This document shows, piece after piece, positions 61,130 to 64,000 of a stretch of 64,000 nt of DNA. The notes beneath the pieces were generated by a model. It was not told the origin of the DNA. It ran no database searches and saw nothing but the letters and a program-made list of their open reading frames with translations. The first letter of the stretch is position 1. Every line of letters starts with the position of its first letter. This DNA is from an uncultured Lachnospiraceae bacterium (GTDB lineage: Bacteria > Bacillota > Clostridia > Lachnospirales > Lachnospiraceae). Location of the stretch: assembly GCA_910579805.1 (NCBI GenBank), contig CAJTWM010000004.1, forward strand, positions 133,891-197,890, written 5' to 3'. A program made the position numbers and the translations under genes.

Positions 61130-61675
61130 ATGAAAGCAACGGGAATTGTTAGACGAATAGATGATTTGGGACGTATTGTAATACCGAAGGAGATCAGAAG
61201 GACGCTTCGGATCAGGGAAAGCGATCCGTTGGAGATTTTTACGGACAGGGAAGGAGAGATCATTTTAAAGAAATACTCTCCCATCGGTGAAATGAGCACT
61301 TTTGCAAAGCAGTATGCGGAAAGTCTTTCGCAGGTTTCAGGGCATACGGCGCTGATCACGGACAGAGATCAATTTATCGCCGTTTCCGGCGGTTATAAGC
61401 AGGCGCTTGGACGGGCGATCAGCAGGGACTTGGAAGAAAAAATAAACAACAGGGAGAACGTGGTAGCCACAAAGGGAGACAGAAACTTTATATCCGTATT
61501 TGCCGAAGGAAACGATGATTATATACATGAGGCAGTGAGCCCCATTATTTGTGAGGGCGATGTGATCGGCGCGGTCGTATTGATCGAGAACGACAATAAA
61601 TCCAAGATGGGAGAAGTGGAGCAAAAACTGATCTTATCGGCGGCAGGCTTTTTGGGCAGACAAATGGAGCAGTAG
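61130..61675 (+). CDS. spoVT: Stage V sporulation protein T
   Basis: This 181-residue regulator acts in the forespore under sigma G and adjusts its genes. The N-terminal AbrB-type DNA-binding domain MKATGIVRRIDDLGRIVIPK (residues 1-20) continues to RTLRIRESDPLEIFTDREG, and a C-terminal GAF domain (about 60-178, HTALITDRDQFIAVSGG, VSPIICEGDVIGAVVLIE) follows. Length and sequence fit B. subtilis SpoVT (178 residues). The ATG at 61130 matches the family start; a longer frame from 61046 does not. In many Firmicutes spoVT is near pth-mfd; here a 13-kb stretch separates them. Confidence 0.97.
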   Translation: MKATGIVRRIDDLGRIVIPKEIRRTLRIRESDPLEIFTDREGEIILKKYSPIGEMSTFAKQYAESLSQVSGHTALITDRDQFIAVSGGYKQALGRAISRDLEEKINNRENVVATKGDRNFISVFAEGNDDYIHEAVSPIICEGDVIGAVVLIENDNKSKMGEVEQKLILSAAGFLGRQMEQ

Positions 61676-61761
61676 AAGGAAAATCGGAGTGTTATGGGCA
61701 GCCGGATATCTGTTGTGGCATATAGTAGTATGAACGATTGTTATACGGGATTGGATTTCAC

Positions 61762-61790
61762 TTGACATACCTAGATATTCTATGTATAAT
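61762..61790 (+). promoter_or_regulatory. Consensus promoter of the PadR gene
   Basis: TTGACA (61762-61767) and TATAAT (61785-61790) with a 17-bp spacer, a full consensus. The -10 element lies in the loop of the large palindrome at 61767-61813. Confidence 0.88.
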
Positions 61791-61813
61791 GCAAGCATAG
61801 ATTATCTAGGTAT
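61767..61813. promoter_or_regulatory. Large palindromic operator over the PadR promoter
   Basis: ATACCTAGATATTCTATG (61767-61784) is the inverted copy, with one mismatch, of CATAGATTATCTAGGTAT (61796-61813); an 11-bp centre holds TATAAT. Its position over the spacer, -10 and start point means a bound protein would block RNA polymerase, as in PadR autorepression. Confidence 0.8.
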
Positions 61814-61838
61814 TTTTATACGGGAAGGGAGGAAGAAA

Positions 61839-62234
61839 ATGGATAAAAAACTTATGGCCATGGGAATTTCAATGCTGATTTTGAAGTTGCTTGGGACAGA
61901 GGACATGTACGGTTATCAGATGATCAAAGAGTTAGAGGAAAGAAGTGAAAATATTTTTTCTTTGAAAGAGGGGACGCTTTATCCGGTTTTACATAATTTG
62001 GAATGGCAAGGGGATATTGAGAGTTATGAAAAAGTTTCCGGAACGGGAAGAAAACGGAAATACTATCATCTTACTCAAAGCGGAAGAAAGACGCTTGCCC
62101 AGAAGCAGGAAGAATGGAGCGCTTTTCGGGGCGCGGTGGAAAAAATACTGAAAGGTCCTGCATACGAAAGCATGGAATACGAAAGCAATATCAGTATATT
62201 GGCGAAGAACGGAGGGATACCGTATGGGATTTGA
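61839..62234 (+). CDS. PadR-family transcriptional regulator
   Basis: This 131-residue protein has the PadR winged helix (about residues 5-85): LMAMGISMLILKLLGTEDMYGYQMIKELEE (in part ILKLLGTEDMYGYQMIKELE), SLKEGTLYPVLHNLEWQGDIES (in part LKEGTLYPVLHNLE) and GRKRKYYHLTQSGRK, then a short helix for dimerisation. PadR proteins sense small molecules or stress and repress adjacent genes. It overlaps by 11 bp the gene for a membrane protein with an N-terminal prefix domain, a pairing common in Clostridia. The start follows GGGAGGAAGAAA. A large palindrome covers its promoter. Confidence 0.94.
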   Translation: MDKKLMAMGISMLILKLLGTEDMYGYQMIKELEERSENIFSLKEGTLYPVLHNLEWQGDIESYEKVSGTGRKRKYYHLTQSGRKTLAQKQEEWSAFRGAVEKILKGPAYESMEYESNISILAKNGGIPYGI

Positions 62235-63807
62235 CATTCATGAATCGGCCTGCGTACAGGAATTTTTCGCAGTGGTGCAGGAACAGATCAGTTATAAACC
62301 CGTCGTAAAGACAGCGTGCAGGGAATTAGAAGACCATATTGAAGATAAGACGGAAACATACATAAGGGAGGGAATGAGTGAAGATAAGGCCGTATTTCAG
62401 GCGGTAAAGGAAATGGGGGATCCGGCGGCGTTGGGCGTAAAGCTGAATCAATCTTATTGTCTGCAAAAGGAACATAAACTTTTAGGGTGTGTTCTGCTTG
62501 GCGTATTCGGAGGTATTTTGTCAAATCTGGCATATGGGTATGAGCTTGCTTATTCTTCCTATTTTCTCCTTGGCATTGCTGTGCTGTTTGCAGTGATTAT
62601 TTACGGCTATCGGTTTTGCGTGGCGCATATAAGGGGACTGTCGGCAGCGGCGGCAGTATATGGCGCAGCATGGGGCGTTTATGGGATCTTACAAGGAATA
62701 CTGAAGAGCAAAGGTCAGCTTTCGGTAGAGGAAATAGTATGGCTGTGGAATACAAATAGCGGCAGCTTTTTTTCTGAATGGATCTATACTTTTTTTCGCT
62801 CCATGACGCTCCGGTTCAACGGAATGTTTCTGATGGTTCCGTTTTGCGCGGTTTTTCTTTACAGGGGAATGGCGGAAAGTAAACGATGTCCAAAGGCCAA
62901 GCCTGCTCCGGTTAAAGCGGATAAGCCGGATAACGGGTATGGGAGTAAGAAAATATTGGGAATGGCCGCGTCCGGAATATTGATGCTGTCCGTGGCGGCA
63001 GGCGCTTTTGCTTTTCCGGGAAAATATCTGCTCTCAGCCATTGCTATTGTGGCGGTTTCTTATCTGGCTCTCTCATTGGCTGTCATATGGAAAGAAGACA
63101 GGAGGGGGATACCTGTCGCCGTATTATGCGTTACATTGATCTGTACAGTATTTTTAGCGTCCTGTAGGAAAGAAGAGTTAAGCGGAGGCACGGAACTTTT
63201 TTTTACGCCTGAAAAACAAGCGGAGGATGTTTGGGAGGACGGCTATAACAATGTCCTGATCAAGGAGCTGCTGGGGCGGTCGAAACTGATTGGAGGCATC
63301 GGATTAACGGAAGAAGAAATCGAAAGATATGGTACGGGGGAATGGTACTTCGGAGAGGGGGAAAAAGAATATAGAGGTATTTTCCGTGAAGGGGAGAGCC
63401 ATCGGTTAGAGGACATCCTGCCGCAGCATTACCTGAACAATTACCGGATCGCTTATGTGATCGTCCGATACGGTTGGTTAGCCGGGATTTTGTTTTTAGC
63501 GGGCCTTGCCGGATTGTGCGGATTACTTTTTTATACGGCCTTCCGTATCAGGAACCGGTATGGATTTTTACTGGCATTTGGGAGCAGCATGGTGCTTATG
63601 ATGCAGATATTGCTTTATGTGTTGGGAAACTTTGGGTATCAACTGGGGAATTTCCCAAACCTGCCTTTTCTTTCGGAAGGCATTGTCAGTGTCATCATTA
63701 ATATGGTCTTAGTAGGATTGATCCTGTCCGCATATCGGTATGACAGAGTAACGGATGAGAACGCCGTACCGGTACGGAAAAAGGGAAAGAGGGTGCAGGA
63801 TGCGTGA
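62224..63807 (+). CDS. SEDS-like (FtsW/RodA-related) membrane protein with N-terminal prefix domain
   Basis: This 527-residue protein has an N-terminal cytoplasmic domain of the permease-prefix type (about residues 1-80, RELEDHIEDKTETYIREGMS, AVKEMGDPAALGVKLNQ) and about nine membrane helices. The C-terminal part resembles FtsW/RodA/SpoVE: a long outer loop, then NNYRIAYVIVRYGWLAGILF, RIRNRYGFLLAFGSSMVLM and NLPFLSEGIVSVIINMVLVG (family LPFISYGGSS position), which are diverged. The Asp needed for glycosyltransfer cannot be placed with certainty, so activity is doubtful. It is translationally coupled to the PadR gene, hinting at control by a cell-wall stress signal; that is inference. GGAGGG precedes the ATG. 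Confidence 0.78.
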   Translation: MGFDIHESACVQEFFAVVQEQISYKPVVKTACRELEDHIEDKTETYIREGMSEDKAVFQAVKEMGDPAALGVKLNQSYCLQKEHKLLGCVLLGVFGGILSNLAYGYELAYSSYFLLGIAVLFAVIIYGYRFCVAHIRGLSAAAAVYGAAWGVYGILQGILKSKGQLSVEEIVWLWNTNSGSFFSEWIYTFFRSMTLRFNGMFLMVPFCAVFLYRGMAESKRCPKAKPAPVKADKPDNGYGSKKILGMAASGILMLSVAAGAFAFPGKYLLSAIAIVAVSYLALSLAVIWKEDRRGIPVAVLCVTLICTVFLASCRKEELSGGTELFFTPEKQAEDVWEDGYNNVLIKELLGRSKLIGGIGLTEEEIERYGTGEWYFGEGEKEYRGIFREGESHRLEDILPQHYLNNYRIAYVIVRYGWLAGILFLAGLAGLCGLLFYTAFRIRNRYGFLLAFGSSMVLMMQILLYVLGNFGYQLGNFPNLPFLSEGIVSVIINMVLVGLILSAYRYDRVTDENAVPVRKKGKRVQDA

Positions 63808-63954
63808 CGGTCCGGCTGACAGGGACAAAGCCGGATCATTATAAAAAGGCAGTAAAGGTTTCGACTTTCGGACACGACAAACGCATGAGTAAATAAAATG
63901 TGAACAAACTGCTCCATTATCCGTTATAATGGAAATAAAAACGGAGATGGTGAT

Positions 63955-64000
63955 ATGGAGCAGTTACTGGAATGGATGGAGATCATCGAGGATGTCAGGC
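63955..64000 (+). CDS. Start of a gene cut by the window edge (ISAs1-type transposase candidate)
   Basis: A frame opens with ATG at 63955 after ACGGAGATGGTGAT and reads MEQLLEWMEIIEDVR up to the edge. The first residues resemble the N-terminus of ISAs1-family (DDE_Tnp_1-associated) transposases, which usually begin with a similar helix and I-x-D-x-R. With 15 residues the call is tentative. The preceding 147 bp hold an inverted repeat CCATTAT-CCGT-TATAATGG-like (63913-63931) overlapping a possible -10 element. Confidence 0.4.
   Translation, partial: MEQLLEWMEIIEDVR

Noticed and set aside
1..64000. CRISPR array, tRNA or rRNA genes, prophage
   Set aside because: No regularly spaced repeats, no tRNA-like cloverleaf or rRNA signature and no phage structural genes were recognised on reading both strands.

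Overview
The window reads as chromosome of a spore-forming, anaerobic, low-to-mid GC member of the Clostridia, most like the family Lachnospiraceae. Evidence: spoVT and spoVG, an oxygen-sensitive class III ribonucleotide reductase (nrdD/nrdG), a paired glgC/glgD, archaeal-type AspRS, DnaD/DnaI-type primosome genes, DUF5685, GH94 phosphorylases and strong AGGAGG-type ribosome sites. Species was not identified. No rRNA, tRNA, prophage or CRISPR array was seen; the only hint of a mobile element is a gene start cut by the right edge.

Layout. 1-2.3 kb: end of the ATP synthase operon (atpG partial, atpD, atpC). 2.4-11.7 kb: a small unknown protein, a methyltransferase, a large anchored protein with a degenerate C39-like C-terminus, then a Cache-GGDEF-EAL protein and a hybrid histidine kinase. 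11.7-15.7 kb: cellobiose phosphorylase divergent from a LacI regulator, with two identical operator-like sites between them. 15.8-22.8 kb: DNA repair and nucleotide house-keeping, a PLP enzyme, CBS-type pyrophosphatase, a NYN-LOTUS protein, HD proteins, and queT behind a preQ1-I riboswitch. 23.0-24.8 kb: archaeal-type aspS behind what looks like a ribosome-mediated attenuator whose 15-residue leader peptide has three consecutive Asp codons. 24.8-29.3 kb: solute-binding lipoprotein plus a second Cache-GGDEF-EAL protein. 29.4-34.2 kb: nrdD-nrdG with NrdR boxes, then a zinc-ribbon membrane protein, DUF5685 protein and J-domain protein. 34.2-39.2 kb (minus strand): prs, DnaI-like loader, DnaD, and murC, with six DnaA boxes between dnaD and murC. 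39.6-48.3 kb: glgC-glgD-spoVG, a MATE exporter behind a structured leader, pth-mfd and a 32-residue protein. 48.5-58.2 kb: a carbohydrate island of an AraC regulator, two GH94 phosphorylases, and a binding protein with two permeases but no ATPase. 58.4-64 kb: sulfotransferase-glycosyltransferase fusion, spoVT, an autoregulated-looking PadR gene with a SEDS-like membrane protein, and a truncated gene start.

How it fits together: three phosphorylases give the cell sugar 1-phosphates from beta-linked disaccharides without spending ATP; glucose 1-phosphate is also the substrate of GlgC, so uptake and glycogen storage can connect directly. Two cyclic-di-GMP proteins with sensory Cache domains sit beside sensory partners (a hybrid kinase and a binding lipoprotein). 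The most notable non-coding signals are the Asp-codon attenuator, the DnaA-box cluster, a family of four hairpin repeats at 14.3-21.5 kb, the MATE leader hairpin and the large palindrome over the PadR promoter.
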